Of a DNA stretch of 57,834 nt, positions 16,554-24,829 are shown one piece after another. Source of the DNA: an uncultured Clostridium sp. (GTDB taxonomy: Bacteria; Bacillota; Clostridia; Clostridiales; Clostridiaceae); contig UQQU01000008.1 of assembly GCA_900543325.1 (NCBI GenBank), forward strand, positions 1 to 57,834, read 5' to 3'. Under the pieces are notes generated by a model, which worked only from the letters and a program-made list of their open reading frames with translations, did not search any database and was not told where the DNA came from. The stretch's first letter is position 1; each line of letters starts with the position of its first letter. Made by a program: the position numbers and the translations under genes.

Positions 16554-17039
16554 ATGATGATACGTATTAACTCAATGAGATTTCAAAATATAGTAAATAA
16601 TTATATTGGGATATTAAATGATTTAGAAGAAGATTGCTGTTTATATGATACATTAAAGGAAGATGACAAGTTTTATAAGCAAGTATCTAATTCTTTTAGA
16701 AATAACATGAAAGAGATGTATACTATTTTTGAAGATTATTTGGCATTTTCATTGAGCTCTGTTGGAGTGGCAGTAACAGATAATAAGCTAAGAGAGTACA
16801 TTTTAAATGCATATAAACTAAAAATAATTCCAGAAGACTTTTATGAGTTTTATAATAAAACATTAAATATTAGAAATACATTTGCTCATCAATATAAGAA
16901 ACCTACTACAAAAGAATTGGTAAAGTTATATAAAAATAATAAAAGTATTTTAGAAAATTTTAAGTTATTTATGGAGAAAAGGCTTAAGGATAATATTAAA
17001 AATAATAGAAGGGATTTATTATCTTTATATGATGAATAA
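16554..17039 (+). CDS. hepT: HEPN-domain toxin, HepT-like
   Basis: This 161-aa helical protein carries the HEPN ribonuclease motif RX4HXY as RNTFAHQY (Arg107, His112, Tyr114), the form found in HepT toxins of type VII toxin-antitoxin pairs. In studied pairs the tyrosine is adenylylated by the MntA partner, which blocks RNase activity. The next gene encodes just such a nucleotidyltransferase and overlaps the hepT end by 11 bases. The ATG at 16554 is preferred to a GTG at 16545 because GGAAGTGA precedes it. The pair is bounded by repeat R copies 2 and 3. RNA target unknown. Confidence 0.85.
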   Translation: MMIRINSMRFQNIVNNYIGILNDLEEDCCLYDTLKEDDKFYKQVSNSFRNNMKEMYTIFEDYLAFSLSSVGVAVTDNKLREYILNAYKLKIIPEDFYEFYNKTLNIRNTFAHQYKKPTTKELVKLYKNNKSILENFKLFMEKRLKDNIKNNRRDLLSLYDE

Positions 17040-17418
17040 TACAGAAATAATAAAAGTAATACATGATATTTTCACAAGGGATGATATTGATGCTTGTTAT
17101 ATTTTCGGAAGTTTTTTAACTAGTAGATTTACAGAACAATCAGATATAGATATTGCTATAGTTGGTAATATTGAATTAGAAGATAGACTTTATATAGAAG
17201 GAATTTTAGAAGAAAAATTGAATAGGTCTATAGATTTAGTAAATATAGAGGAATTACCAAAGAATATTCAATTACAGATTGTAAGTAGGAATAAGAAGAT
17301 TATATTTAAAGAAAATGAAAATACTGATAGATATTTATATGAATTAGATACATGGTATAAGGAAGACTATCCGTTTTGGTTAAAATTACAAAGAGAAATG
17401 GGATATGAAGTTCAATAA
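17029..17418 (+). CDS. mntA: MNT-domain nucleotidyltransferase antitoxin, MntA-like
   Basis: The 129-aa protein has the minimal nucleotidyltransferase signature GSX10DXD exactly spaced: Gly27-Ser28 (YIFGSFLTSRF) and Asp39-Ile-Asp41 (SDIDIAIVG). MntA antitoxins transfer AMP to the tyrosine of HepT and silence it. The start overlaps the hepT end (ATGATGAATAA), implying coupled translation. A shorter C-terminal helical part (TWYKEDYPFWLKLQREMGY) may bind the toxin. Repeat R copy 3 begins 11 bases after the stop. Confidence 0.87.
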   Translation: MMNNTEIIKVIHDIFTRDDIDACYIFGSFLTSRFTEQSDIDIAIVGNIELEDRLYIEGILEEKLNRSIDLVNIEELPKNIQLQIVSRNKKIIFKENENTDRYLYELDTWYKEDYPFWLKLQREMGYEVQ

Positions 17419-17429
17419 GATATTGGTTT

Positions 17430-17513
17430 CGTCCCTCTCAAGGACCCCCGGGGGTTTTAAAATTTTCCAGTGGCAAGCTTATGTTAAAGCATAAGTTTGT
17501 CACTATTTTTTTA
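17430..17513 (+). repeat. Repeat R, copy 3
   Basis: The conserved box is followed by hairpin arms AGTGGCAAGCTTATG and CATAAGTTTGTCACT with loop TTAAAG. All 15 pairs form, two as wobbles, and ATTTTTTTA follows. It begins 11 bases after mntA and presumably ends that transcript. Confidence 0.87.
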
Positions 17514-17532
17514 TTTAAATTTAACTTATAGG

Positions 17533-17560
17533 TTGACATAACAATATAAGTGTATATACA
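17533..17560 (+). promoter_or_regulatory. Promoter of the draG-pfkB-pnuC set
   Basis: TTGACA (17533-17538) and TATACA (17555-17560) are 16 bases apart. The -10 box lies within the perfect palindrome TGTATATACA (17551-17560), which could be an operator. Confidence 0.55.
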
Positions 17561-17601
17561 ATTGAAAATATAATAAGTTTACATAACATAGGGGTGATAA
17601 C

Positions 17602-18594
17602 ATGAGAAACAAAATTGCAGGAGCAATATATGGTATGGCATTAGGTGATGCAATGGGAATGCCTTCAGAACTATGGGGAAGAGAAAAAGTAAGAAAGTAC
17701 TTTGGTAAAATTGAAGGCTTATTAGATGGGCCAAGTGAAAATTCAGTAGCTTGTAACTATAAAAAAGGTCAATTTACAGATGATACTGGACAAGCACTTG
17801 TAATAATAGATTCATTAAATGATACAAATTTTAAGCCAAACTCAAAGGATATTGCAACTAAACTTTTAAAATGGGCTGAAAAAGAAAATGCATTTGAAAA
17901 TAATATATTAGGACCAACATCAAAGATTGCATTAGCTAACTTTAGAGATGGAATAAATTCAAAAGCTGTTACAGATAAGGCATTATCAAACGGTTCAGCA
18001 ATGAGAATTGCACCTATAGGATGTCTTTTTAATGCACATGATAAAGAAAAGTTAGCTGACTTTGTTTATTCTGTTTCAGAAGTAACCCACACTAGTGATA
18101 TTACAATTGCTGGAGCAGCAATGGTAGCAGTTGCTGTTAGTTCTGCCATTGAAAATAATGATTTTGATATTGTCATAAAAGATGTTTTTGAAATGGAGCC
18201 AATTGCTAGAAAGCTAGGAGCTGAAACTTATAGTCCATCATTAACAGAAAGGATAAAGATAGGTATTCATTTAGCTAATGAATATAAGAATAATGAAGAT
18301 TTATTTTTAGAAAAGTTATATGACATAGTTGGAGCAGGAGTAAATATAAGCGAATCTGTTCCATCTGCAATTTCTATAGCTTATTATTCACAAGATCCTA
18401 ATAAGTGTGCTTTACTTTGTGCAAATTTAGCTGGTGATACTGATACAATTGGAGCAATGGCAACTGCAATTTGTGGGGCTTTTAAGGGAATTGATTATAT
18501 AAAAGAAGAATATATTGAATCTTTAAATAAAGCAAATGATGTTGATTTTAACAGCTATATTTCTATTTTAATGAATGGAAGGAGCTGTCTTTAG
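17602..18594 (+). CDS. ADP-ribosylglycohydrolase family protein (DraG-like)
   Basis: The 330-aa protein belongs to the DraG/ARH family, which hydrolyses ADP-ribose from proteins or small molecules using two metal ions. The metal ligands are visible: the N-terminal GMALGDAMGMPSE, the TDDT motif at residues 59-62, and the C-terminal GDTDTIGAM with Asp279 and Asp281. The ATG follows GGGGTGAT. The gene ends overlapping the kinase gene by one base (TAGTG), and a PnuC-like transporter follows. This context suggests salvage of an ADP-ribose or nicotinamide nucleoside compound rather than nitrogenase control. The true substrate is unknown. Confidence 0.85.
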   Translation: MRNKIAGAIYGMALGDAMGMPSELWGREKVRKYFGKIEGLLDGPSENSVACNYKKGQFTDDTGQALVIIDSLNDTNFKPNSKDIATKLLKWAEKENAFENNILGPTSKIALANFRDGINSKAVTDKALSNGSAMRIAPIGCLFNAHDKEKLADFVYSVSEVTHTSDITIAGAAMVAVAVSSAIENNDFDIVIKDVFEMEPIARKLGAETYSPSLTERIKIGIHLANEYKNNEDLFLEKLYDIVGAGVNISESVPSAISIAYYSQDPNKCALLCANLAGDTDTIGAMATAICGAFKGIDYIKEEYIESLNKANDVDFNSYISILMNGRSCL

Positions 18595-19544
18595 TGAAAA
18601 CTTTAGTACTTGGAGCTGCGATAATAGATATTATTATGAAAATTCCAAGGTTACCTAAAAGTGGTGAAGATATTTTATGTACTGAGAAAAAATTAACTGT
18701 AGGTGGATGTGCATATAATGTTGCAAATATATTAAGTGGCTTTAATGTAAAACATGATTTATTTGTGCCAGTAGGTTCAGGAATTTATGCAGATATAATA
18801 AGAAGAAAATTGAATGAAGATGGATATGAAATATTAATTAATGACTTAGAAATGGATAATGGCTATTGTTTATGCTTAGTAGAAGATGATGGGGAAAGAA
18901 GTTTTATTACTGTTAATGGAATTGAAGCAAAGCATAAAAAAGAATGGTTTGATAATTTAAATATGAATCAATATGAAAATATATATTTAGCTGGTTATCA
19001 ACTTTGTGGAGATAACAGTGACATAATAGTAGATTGGCTATTAAAGCAAAGTGATAAAAATATATTTTTTGCACCAGGACCAGTTATTAATAATATAAGT
19101 AAAAATACTTTAGAAAAAATATTTTCAATTAATCCAATATTACATCTTAATGAAAAGGAAGCTTTAGAGTTTACTAAAAAGAATAATATAAATGATAGTA
19201 TTTTAAAATTATATGAATTAACTAAAAGTGTTGTATTTATAACTGTTGGGGAAAGAGGAGTAATATTTTATGATGGAAAAAACATTACTCATATAGAGGG
19301 AGAAAAGGTTAAAGTTGTAGATACAATAGGAGCAGGGGATAGTCATATTGGGGCAATTATTTCGGCATATTCTTTATGGGGAAATAAAATGAATTTAAAT
19401 AATTCTTGGAAATACTATTTAAGTGAAAATAACGGTGAAAATTTTATAAATGGATGTAAATTATCAAATAAGGTAGCAAGTGAAGTTGTGCAAGTACAAG
19501 GAGCTAAAATAAGCAAGGAATGTTTTAATAAATTTAATATATAA
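18594..19544 (+). CDS. PfkB-family carbohydrate/nucleoside kinase
   Basis: This 316-aa kinase has the ribokinase-family N-terminal glycine region (VGGCAYNVANILSG) and the C-terminal catalytic motif DTIGAGDSHIGAI with the base Asp. Substrate could be ribose, a nucleoside or pseudouridine; the sequence alone does not settle it. The GTG start overlaps the draG-like stop codon, so translation is coupled, with GGAGCTG just upstream. Between an ADP-ribosylglycohydrolase and a PnuC-type transporter, phosphorylation of released ribose or an imported nucleoside is a reasonable guess. Confidence 0.83.
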   Translation: MKTLVLGAAIIDIIMKIPRLPKSGEDILCTEKKLTVGGCAYNVANILSGFNVKHDLFVPVGSGIYADIIRRKLNEDGYEILINDLEMDNGYCLCLVEDDGERSFITVNGIEAKHKKEWFDNLNMNQYENIYLAGYQLCGDNSDIIVDWLLKQSDKNIFFAPGPVINNISKNTLEKIFSINPILHLNEKEALEFTKKNNINDSILKLYELTKSVVFITVGERGVIFYDGKNITHIEGEKVKVVDTIGAGDSHIGAIISAYSLWGNKMNLNNSWKYYLSENNGENFINGCKLSNKVASEVVQVQGAKISKECFNKFNI

Positions 19545-19559
19545 AAGAGGACTAGTATT

Positions 19560-20255
19560 ATGGATAAGGTTAAAAATTATTTTTCAGATTGGAGTATATT
19601 TGAGAAAGTATGGCTAATAACAGTGTGTACAATTATGACTGTTATTTGGTATATAAATGGAGATTCACCATTTTTATTAGCACTTACTTTAACAGGATGT
19701 CTTAACTTAGTTTTAGGGGCAAAAGGTAAAATAGCAGGATTATATTTTGCAATTATTAATTGTTTATTATATTCATATCAATGTATGGGTGTAAAGCTTT
19801 ATGGGGAAGTAATGTATAATATGTTATTTAGTATTCCTGTTAGTGCTATAGCAATATATTTATGGAATAAGAATAAAGATGATGATGGCAAAATAAGATT
19901 TAAGGTTATGCCAATGAAAGTAATAATAGCAACTTTTGTTGGTACATTAATAGCTGTATTTTTATATGCAAAGGTATTGAATTTATTAGGGGGAAATTTA
20001 GCATTTATGGATTCTTTAACAACTGTAGTTTCTGTTGTTGCTAGTATTCTTTATTTAATGAGGTTTTCTGAACAATGGTTAATGTGGGTTGGAGTAAATG
20101 CTTTATCAATAGTAATGTGGATTATGGTATATGCATCTGGTGATAAGAGTGCAATTATTATAATAGTTATGAAGGTTACTAATTTATTGAATTCTTTATA
20201 TGGTTATTATAATTGGAAGCAAATTGCAACTGATGTTGAAGCAGTGGAGGCATAG
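19560..20255 (+). CDS. pnuC: PnuC-family nicotinamide riboside-type transporter
   Basis: The 231-aa protein has about seven hydrophobic helices and PnuC-family features (DWSIFEKVWL, LVLGAKGKIAGLYFAIINCLLY, KLYGEVMYNMLFSIP, and YGYYNWKQIA at the end). PnuC proteins carry nicotinamide riboside by facilitated diffusion; relatives carry thiamine or riboflavin. No riboswitch for thiamine or FMN is seen upstream. It is the third gene of a tight set, 15 bases after the kinase. A diverged repeat R copy begins about 10 bases after the stop. Confidence 0.85.
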   Translation: MDKVKNYFSDWSIFEKVWLITVCTIMTVIWYINGDSPFLLALTLTGCLNLVLGAKGKIAGLYFAIINCLLYSYQCMGVKLYGEVMYNMLFSIPVSAIAIYLWNKNKDDDGKIRFKVMPMKVIIATFVGTLIAVFLYAKVLNLLGGNLAFMDSLTTVVSVVASILYLMRFSEQWLMWVGVNALSIVMWIMVYASGDKSAIIIIVMKVTNLLNSLYGYYNWKQIATDVEAVEA

Positions 20256-20265
20256 GATTTTGCTT

Positions 20266-20311
20266 CTCTCAAGGGGCCTAAGGGATTAAGATTTTTTGTT
20301 GACAAGCTTAT
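20266..20311 (+). repeat. Repeat R, copy 4, diverged and truncated
   Basis: CTCTCAAGG is followed by GGCCTAAGGG in place of ACCCCCGGGGG, an AT-rich stretch, and GACAAGCTTAT, the 5' hairpin arm. The 3' arm is lost. It sits about 10 bases after pnuC, the same placement as copy 3 after mntA. Confidence 0.65.
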
Positions 20312-20360
20312 AATAAACTTTACCATTAATCATTAAAAGTAGCAAAAAATATTTTAAATA

Positions 20361-20440
20361 ATTAGTGATAGAAACAGATATGAAATGTTATTTAAAAGTA
20401 AAATGAGGTATTCACTTTAGTGGATACCTTATTTTTATAA
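20361..20440 (+). pseudogene. Scar of a second sacA-scrK copy
   Basis: Bases 20361-20394 match sacA positions 11594-11627 with two differences (ATAGAAATAGATATGAAATG region). Bases 20395-20440 match the sequence after scrK, including its terminator hairpin (20407-20437), with compensating changes (GGTATTCAC/GTGGATACC). The 0.8 kb between is deleted. The rest of the 311-base gap before the LCP gene is AT-rich spacer. Confidence 0.85.
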
Positions 20441-20567
20441 TTATATTAAATAACTTATTAGATAGGTGAAAAATAATAAAAAATGTGATATTATTACTAA
20501 TAAATAATAAAATTTGATAAAAATATGCAAAGTAAATGACACAGTATTTAGCGTAGGAGAAAGAAAA

Positions 20568-21542
20568 ATGACTAAAGGTAAAAAGATAACAATTTGGATT
20601 TTAGCAATAGTATTAGCAGTTATTGTAGGAACAGTAGGTACAGTTTATTTTTACGGAAATCACTTATTTAATAAGTTAGAAAAGGTTGAAATTGATAAAG
20701 AGGATATTGGTATTACGGAAGAAGTACAAGAAAAGTTATCACAATATAGCAATAGTATAATTAATATTGCACTATTTGGAGTTGATGCAGTAGATGGTGA
20801 TGTTGGAAGATCAGATTCTATAATGATAGCAACTATAGATACAGTACATAAAAAGTTAAAATTAACATCAATAATGAGAGATTCTTATGTTGCAATTGAT
20901 GGTCATGGAAATGATAAACTTAATCATGCTTATGCTTTTGGAGGACCTCAATTAGCAATAAAAACTTTAAATGAAAACTTTGATTTAAATATAGAGAATT
21001 TTGCATCTGTTAATTTTGAAACATTACCTAAGATAATAGATGAACTTGGAGGAATAGAATTAAATATAGATGCAGATGAATTAGAATATATAAATGGTTA
21101 TATAGCACATCTTAATAATATTAATGGAACTAGTGAACCAGCTATAGAGTCTACAGGGATTCAACATGTAAGTGGCACACAAGCCTTAGCTTTTTGTAGA
21201 ATTAGATATACTTCTGGTGGGGATTATAAAAGAACTGAAAGACATAGAGAAGTATTAACAGAAATATTTAAAAAGATAGAGACTATGCCAGTAACTTCTT
21301 ATCCATCATTATTATCAGAAATATTGCCTATGGTTAATACAAGCTTAGGTTACTCTGATATATTAGAATTAGGAACTGAAGTATTAAAGCTTGGTGATTC
21401 AAATTTACAACTAGAAAGATTCCCGCTTGATGATTATTGTGAGGGAAAGATGATAAGTGGAATATATTATTTAACATTTGATAAAGAAGTAACTGTTGAA
21501 CAGTTGCATAATTATATTTTTGAAGACAAAATTACATGGTAA
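20568..21542 (+). CDS. LytR-CpsA-Psr (LCP) family ligase
   Basis: The 324-aa protein starts with a cytoplasmic KGKK stretch and one membrane helix (about residues 7-27), then an extracellular LCP domain. Family marks are ALFGVDAVDG, the arginine/aspartate motif TSIMRDSYVAIDGHG, KLNHAYAFGGP and RIRYTSGGDYKRTERHRE. LCP enzymes move lipid-linked polymers (teichoic acid, capsule) to peptidoglycan. The ATG at 20568 follows TAGGAGA; an upstream TTG frame start lacks one. It ends before a strong terminator shared with the convergent lacZ. A second LCP gene lies at 38853-39827. Confidence 0.92.
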   Translation: MTKGKKITIWILAIVLAVIVGTVGTVYFYGNHLFNKLEKVEIDKEDIGITEEVQEKLSQYSNSIINIALFGVDAVDGDVGRSDSIMIATIDTVHKKLKLTSIMRDSYVAIDGHGNDKLNHAYAFGGPQLAIKTLNENFDLNIENFASVNFETLPKIIDELGGIELNIDADELEYINGYIAHLNNINGTSEPAIESTGIQHVSGTQALAFCRIRYTSGGDYKRTERHREVLTEIFKKIETMPVTSYPSLLSEILPMVNTSLGYSDILELGTEVLKLGDSNLQLERFPLDDYCEGKMISGIYYLTFDKEVTVEQLHNYIFEDKITW

Positions 21543-21553
21543 TTTAGAAAAAT

Positions 21554-21602
21554 GGACCCTCGGAGACCAAAAAGCTGGTCTTCAGGGGTCCTAAAGTTTT
21601 TT
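21554..21602. terminator. Bidirectional terminator between LCP and lacZ genes
   Basis: GGACCCTCGGAGACCA pairs with TGGTCTTCAGGGGTCC (15 of 16 positions). A T run follows on the plus strand; lacZ ends at its right edge from the other side. Confidence 0.85.
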
Positions 21603-24600
21603 TATACTATAAATTTTAAATAGAAATTGTATGAAAACTTTTCTTCATTAAGTCTATATTCTTCAGGTAAATCAGGACCACAACTATTTGATCCAATTCC
21701 GCTTTGTTTATAGTCTACAATTAAGTAAGTAAAGTTCTCTTCATTTAAATCAAAGTTATGACTAGTATTAGTTAATTGATAAATGGAAAAATGTGAAGCA
21801 TTAAAAGCAAAATCATTTTCAGATAAAATATATAGCTTTCCAGAGTTATTATTAATAGATACTTCTCTACAGAAGTGATGACTTCCGTTTTCTTGAGGTT
21901 TTATATAATCTTCATGCATTTCAGAAACCTTTGAATTAAATCTACCTAAATAACAAGATGAATTTTTATCTATATAATTTTCATATGGACCAAAACCAAA
22001 ATAATTTACATTTTCATATGATTTGTTTAATTTAAGTTCTACTCCAAAGCGTGGTAAATAAGGAGTTTTCATATTTTTATTGGCTTCAATATTACAGTTG
22101 ATTAAACCACATGGATAGATAGTCCACGTTACTGTAACATCAACTACTTTTTCTCTATAAGGTGGAATCAAACTTAAAAAACTAACTATTTCTAGTTTAT
22201 TTGAATACTCTTTAATTTCAGTATTGTATACATATGTTGTAATTTGATTAAAGCCAGCTTCAATCCAATCATTTTTGATTTTTCTATCATTATCTGTAGG
22301 AGATCTCCAAATAACAAATTCTAATGGGTTATCTATAAATACTTCTCCTAATGATTCAATAAATTCAAAAGTTCCTGTATTTTTATTATATACGTAAGTT
22401 AATCTTGAATTTGTAATTTTAATTTTATTAATAGATTCCTCTACATTAAGCTTTTCTTCATCATTAGTAATTTGCGTTAGTTTATTTACAGATTCTATAT
22501 TTGTTGCTTCATTCTTTATAATAAATTGATCATGACCTAGTATAGTACCTTTTTTATAAAGAGAATGGTCATATTTTATACTAGACTCAATTAATATAGT
22601 AATAATTCCAACAGGTAATTCTGATATATTTAACTTATACCATTTTTCTTCTTGTGGATTTAAGCTTTCTAAGATTAATTTATCTACTAAAATAACTTCG
22701 CCATCTAATAATACTTTATAGTTAATATCTAATACTTCATTAGCGTTAGTAAAATTAAGCATATTTTTAAGTTTAACTTTTTTATTAGCTTGGTCAAATT
22801 CTAATGCTCTTATAGGTCTATTAATATTTTTATATTCTAATAATCCAGTATGAGGTTTTCTATCAGGATAAACTAAACCATCAACACAGAAGTTTCCATC
22901 GTGGTTTTCTTCTCCAAAATCTCCACCATATCCATATGCTTTTTTACCATCTTCGCTTTCATGTATAAGAATAGCATGATCGCACCATTCCCAAACGTAT
23001 GCACCTGCAAATTCATCATGATTTTGAATAAGGTCATCATATTCAATTAATCCACCAGGACCATTACCCATTGCATGTGCATATTCACATAAGATGAATG
23101 GTTTATCTATACCATTTTTAAAATAATCTTCAATTTCTTCTAGGCTTGGATACATACGACTAATAACATCAAGGTTACTAAAATCATTTTTTCTTTCCTT
23201 GCTAGCATAATATGCACCTTCATAATGTACTGGACGTGTAGTATCTAGCTCTTTAGCATATTTTGCTCCACTTTCGAAGTTTACTCCAAATCCTGATTCA
23301 TTTCCAAGTGACCACATAAAAATACAAGATCTATTTTTAAAAGGAACTATAGATGAATCAATTCTATCAATGATAACATTTTCATAAGTTTTATCATCAG
23401 CTATCATATTATAATTATCTAAATAGCCTTTTCCATATAACTCAACAACTCCATGAGTTTCAATATCTGCTTCATTCATAACGTAAAATCCGTATTCATC
23501 ACATAGTTCATAGAAAATTGGAGATTTAGGATAGTGTGAAGCTCTTATAGAGTTAATATTGCATTCTTTCATTAATTTTAAATCTAAAATAAGATCATCA
23601 TAAGCAACAACATATCCTTTAGTTGGACTAGAGTCATGATGATTAACACCTTTTAATTTTATAGGTACATTATTAATCTTTAAAACAGCGTTTTCTATTT
23701 TAACTTCTCTCATACCTATTCTTTCTTTTATAACCTCATTTTCTGTTTCTAGTAATAGAGTATATAAACTAGGTGATTCGGCACTCCAAAGCTCTATATC
23801 CTTAATATCTATTTGTAAATTATTATTTTCTATATTTCCAGAAGATATTTTATCATTATTAGGATTAATCAGTGTATATTTAATATTTGGATTACCAATT
23901 GTAGAAAGAATTTCAACAGATATTTTTCCTTCTTTATCTAATACATTTATAGTAGGAATTACCTTGTAATCTAAAATTCTTGATTTTGCTCTCTTTAAGA
24001 TATAGACATCTCTAAAAATTCCTGACATTCTAAACTTGTCCTGATCTTCAAAATAAGTACCATCACACCATTTTAAAACTAATACTGTAATTGTATTTTT
24101 CCCGTTTACTAAAAGTGGTGTAATATCAAATTCTGATATGCTGTGAGATATCTGACTGTAACCAACAAAAGTTCCATTTATCCAAAAATAAAAACAAGAA
24201 TCCACACCTTCAAAATTTATATTATAATCGTATTTTTCAGGGGATATTTTAAAGTCAAATTCTTTTTGATAAACTGCACATGGATTATCCTTTGGAACAA
24301 AAGGTGGATTATAAGGAATAGGGTATTTTACATTAGTATATTGATTATAATCATAGCCATTAACTTGCCAAACAGAAGGTACTTCCATTGTAGTTGGAAA
24401 ATTAATTTCGTTAATATCATTAACTTCTTTAATTAATTGTAGGCTATTGAAATAATTAAATTTCCATTTTCCATTAAGTGAAAAAAAGTTATTTTGTTTA
24501 TTTCTATCTTTAACAGTAAGAGCTTCATTAGTATCTACAAAGGGAATATAATAACTTCTTCTTTTCATCATATTCACATGTAGTTTAGAAATATCTTCAT

Positions 24601-24622
24601 GGTATTCATTTAATAATAGCAT
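21602..24622 (-). CDS. lacZ: Beta-galactosidase (GH2)
   Basis: This 1006-aa cytoplasmic enzyme hydrolyses lactose or other beta-galactosides. GH2 domains run in order: N-terminal jelly-roll, immunoglobulin-like domain, TIM barrel with acid/base Glu442 in MWSLGNESGFG and nucleophile Glu513 in ILCEYAHAMGNGPGG, and a C-terminal large beta domain (small-chain type). The start is set at 24622 (MLLLNEYHED) because GGGAGG lies just before it; an ATG six codons upstream overlaps that site. A divergent AraC regulator and a GPH symporter gene complete a lactose-type locus. The real galactoside is not certain. Confidence 0.93.
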   Translation of the reverse strand: MLLLNEYHEDISKLHVNMMKRRSYYIPFVDTNEALTVKDRNKQNNFFSLNGKWKFNYFNSLQLIKEVNDINEINFPTTMEVPSVWQVNGYDYNQYTNVKYPIPYNPPFVPKDNPCAVYQKEFDFKISPEKYDYNINFEGVDSCFYFWINGTFVGYSQISHSISEFDITPLLVNGKNTITVLVLKWCDGTYFEDQDKFRMSGIFRDVYILKRAKSRILDYKVIPTINVLDKEGKISVEILSTIGNPNIKYTLINPNNDKISSGNIENNNLQIDIKDIELWSAESPSLYTLLLETENEVIKERIGMREVKIENAVLKINNVPIKLKGVNHHDSSPTKGYVVAYDDLILDLKLMKECNINSIRASHYPKSPIFYELCDEYGFYVMNEADIETHGVVELYGKGYLDNYNMIADDKTYENVIIDRIDSSIVPFKNRSCIFMWSLGNESGFGVNFESGAKYAKELDTTRPVHYEGAYYASKERKNDFSNLDVISRMYPSLEEIEDYFKNGIDKPFILCEYAHAMGNGPGGLIEYDDLIQNHDEFAGAYVWEWCDHAILIHESEDGKKAYGYGGDFGEENHDGNFCVDGLVYPDRKPHTGLLEYKNINRPIRALEFDQANKKVKLKNMLNFTNANEVLDINYKVLLDGEVILVDKLILESLNPQEEKWYKLNISELPVGIITILIESSIKYDHSLYKKGTILGHDQFIIKNEATNIESVNKLTQITNDEEKLNVEESINKIKITNSRLTYVYNKNTGTFEFIESLGEVFIDNPLEFVIWRSPTDNDRKIKNDWIEAGFNQITTYVYNTEIKEYSNKLEIVSFLSLIPPYREKVVDVTVTWTIYPCGLINCNIEANKNMKTPYLPRFGVELKLNKSYENVNYFGFGPYENYIDKNSSCYLGRFNSKVSEMHEDYIKPQENGSHHFCREVSINNNSGKLYILSENDFAFNASHFSIYQLTNTSHNFDLNEENFTYLIVDYKQSGIGSNSCGPDLPEEYRLNEEKFSYNFYLKFIV

Positions 24623-24661
24623 TTTTTCCTCCCAATACATTTAATATTATTGTGGTTTAAT

Positions 24662-24693
24662 GAAACATAACAACATAATTATGAAACATAATT
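24662..24693 (-). promoter_or_regulatory. Two direct repeats in the lacZ promoter, likely AraC-type operator
   Basis: ATGAAACATAA occurs at 24662-24672 and again at 24683-24693, starts 21 bases apart, two helical turns. AraC-family activators commonly bind direct half-sites with this spacing next to the -35 box. The site is 40 to 71 bases upstream of the lacZ start, and the AraC gene is divergent. Confidence 0.6.
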
Positions 24694-24757
24694 CCATATA
24701 ACTTCTCTTAAAATTTATTTTTTTATCTACAATTTAATATTAATATTCAAATTAATA

Positions 24758-24795
24758 TTTTAGAATAGTTAAAAGGTTCTAAAATATGTTATAAT
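24758..24795 (+). promoter_or_regulatory. Promoter of the AraC-type regulator with inverted repeat
   Basis: TGTTATAAT (24787-24795) is an extended -10 element. TTTTAGAA and TTCTAAAA (24758-24784) form an inverted repeat over the -35 position, a possible site for autoregulation. Confidence 0.5.
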
Positions 24796-24829
24796 GTTTC
24801 CTGTGAAGCTAAAGGGGTGAGAGATATAT

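Noticed and set aside
17430..17601. Repeat R copy 3 as a riboswitch for the draG-pfkB-pnuC set
   Set aside because: A good promoter (17533-17560) lies after it, and other copies follow unrelated genes, so it belongs to the upstream transcript ends.
1..20311. Repeat R as integron attC sites
   Set aside because: No integrase gene and no typical attC core sites or paired boxes are seen; the hairpin with a T run fits a terminator better.
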